A stretch of 64,000 nt of DNA. Source: Apostichopus japonicus (Eukaryota > Echinodermata > Holothuroidea > Aspidochirotida > Stichopodidae). The notes under the pieces are model-generated. The model was not told where the DNA came from. It searched no databases and worked only from the letters and a program-made list of their open reading frames with translations. The stretch lies in NCBI RefSeq assembly GCF_037975245.1, contig NC_092568.1, positions 17,877,001-17,941,000 on the forward strand. Direction: 5' to 3'. Position 1 is the first letter of the stretch. Every line of letters begins with the position of its first letter. The translations under genes were made by a program, and so were the position numbers. This document shows positions 62,930 to 64,000 of this stretch, piece by piece.

Positions 62930-63610
62930 CTTCACGCTTTACTTTCTAATGCCACAAATGTTCTGCCAAGTAGCCATTCATATGTGAATGTTTCGTTCCA
63001 TATGCTGGTAAACTTTTTTTGGCGTGCAGCCATTCATTCTCTATGTGGTTCGCACAGGCTCCTGTTTCTGCGTTGACGAATTCAACAGAATGATTGACCT
63101 TCAGATGAGTATACCCCTCTTTACTCAGGCAATCATAGGCCTTCCAGCAGTCGCTGTGGATGACTGAACCTGGCCTTATCCATTTCTTTTATGAGTGTAA
63201 GAAGGGTGGTCTCATCCCTTTTCTCAACTGGCACCATAAACATTTTGCCCCTGTCTTCCACCTCTCTGCCTCCAAAAACCCACTGTCCGTCTTGCATTCT
63301 TCCCCGATTATACTTTCGTTTACCAAACTTGCTTTCATCGATCTCTACATGGATGCATGCCACTTCCACCTATCTGTGAACTGGTGTTCATTGCTACGGC
63401 TTCGCAGACCTCTCTGGCAAAATAAGACCAGTCCACACATGTGGCAGAAGAAAACCCCAGCTCGTGCTCCAGGAAATTCTGGGGTACTTTGCGACTCCAC
63501 CAGTACGTGAATTGGAGGAGCTCTTTAATAGTGAGTTTAATTAGCCTTCTTGAACCAGGAGTTTTTCCGTACGGACATGGTGCATTGGAACATCTCCATC
63601 TATGTACGTG
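62930..63610 (-). pseudogene. Merlin-type (IS1016/ISXO2-like) DDE transposase, frameshifted
   Basis: Read on minus from 63610: a cysteine pair region with TPGSRRLIKLTIKELLQFTY, then DWSYFAREVCEA. A frameshift near 63380 follows, then VEIDESKFGKRKYNRGR and GQWVFGG with VPVEKRD (the ISXO2-like DDE core). Another frameshift near 63180 leads to IHSDCWKAYDCL (second aspartate), HSVEFVNAETGACANHIENE (third acidic residue) and a YLAEHLWH-like end. At least two frameshifts make it inactive. TIRs were not located. Confidence 0.85.
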
Positions 63611-63689
63611 AAGAGAGATATTAACATAATTAAATAGAGGTTAGGAAGAAGGTCTATATGGGGCAAAGAATAGGGTAAGGGTTAGGCAG

Positions 63690-64000
63690 AGCTCCCAACT
63701 GACCCGCATTTCGCAGGATGGACCCGCATTCTCACACCCAAACCCGCTGACCCGCGCAAGCGTCTGAAAAACCCGCATTGTAATTGTCAAGTATACATAA
63801 AAAAAATTGCATCAAATTTTGACTTAGCAACCATCATTTCTTTAGCATTCATCCTACGCAAAACAGACTGTCTTTATCTGTTTTCTACTCCGTGTTACCT
63901 CATTGTTTTTACCCTCAAAACAACTCAAAACCAACACCTGTACATACTGCATACGGGAATAATTTCGACGAAGTAATTATATCATCCTACAGTGTATAAA
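63690..64000 (+). mobile_element. Second copy of the 24776-type repeat, cut by window end
   Basis: CAGAGCTCCCAACTGACCCG, then TAATTGTCAAGTATACATAA and TTGCATCAAATTTTGACTTA, matching 24776-24945. The end lies beyond the recognisable part or the window. Confidence 0.75.

Overview
This is animal (metazoan) nuclear DNA: AT-rich, with short phase-compatible exons, GT-AG introns, tRNA-derived SINEs, DIRS-type tyrosine-recombinase retrotransposons, hAT-like and Merlin DNA transposons and many minisatellites. The mix suggests a marine invertebrate deuterostome (echinoderm, hemichordate or cephalochordate). I cannot name the species.

Two host genes can be supported. On the plus strand, positions 466-3116 hold the last three exons of a ZNRD2 (SSSCA1/p27) orthologue, with its zinc-ribbon and conserved C-terminal helix. 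On the minus strand, positions 38785 down to 12262 hold 21 exons (2,949 nt, 983 codons in one unbroken frame) of GCN2/EIF2AK4. They run from the end of the pseudokinase domain through the active eIF2-alpha kinase domain and the HisRS-like domain into the linker after it. The GCN2 N-terminal half (RWD and most of the pseudokinase) and its last exons were not recognised. The two genes are transcribed towards each other.

The introns and flanks are crowded with mobile DNA. 1-12 kb: several short hAT-like TIR elements with 8-bp target duplications, and an internally deleted LTR element with a chromodomain integrase. 12-24 kb: GCN2 exons, minisatellites and a 2.2-kb pogo/Tigger-like TIR element. 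24-30 kb: a 5.7-kb intron filled with hAT-like elements, a (TA)n tract and a truncated Ty3/gypsy element. 30-39 kb: GCN2 kinase exons separated by minisatellites and SINEs. 39-42 kb: a repeat-built element ending in a (CA)n tract and hairpin.

42-62 kb is a diverged tandem duplication of a ~1-kb unit whose two copies were invaded independently: one by a DIRS element (42.9-47.5 kb), the other by a foldback element (49.3-50.5 kb), a second DIRS element with textbook inverted termini and internal complementary region (50.76-56.92 kb), and a 4.3-kb foldback element built of ~190-bp repeats (56.92-61.26 kb). A broken Merlin transposase lies at 62.9-63.6 kb.

The most striking signal is in GCN2: six of its 21 introns open with a tandem array that starts at, or includes, the 5' splice site, so that decayed or intact copies of the splice donor are repeated into the intron.
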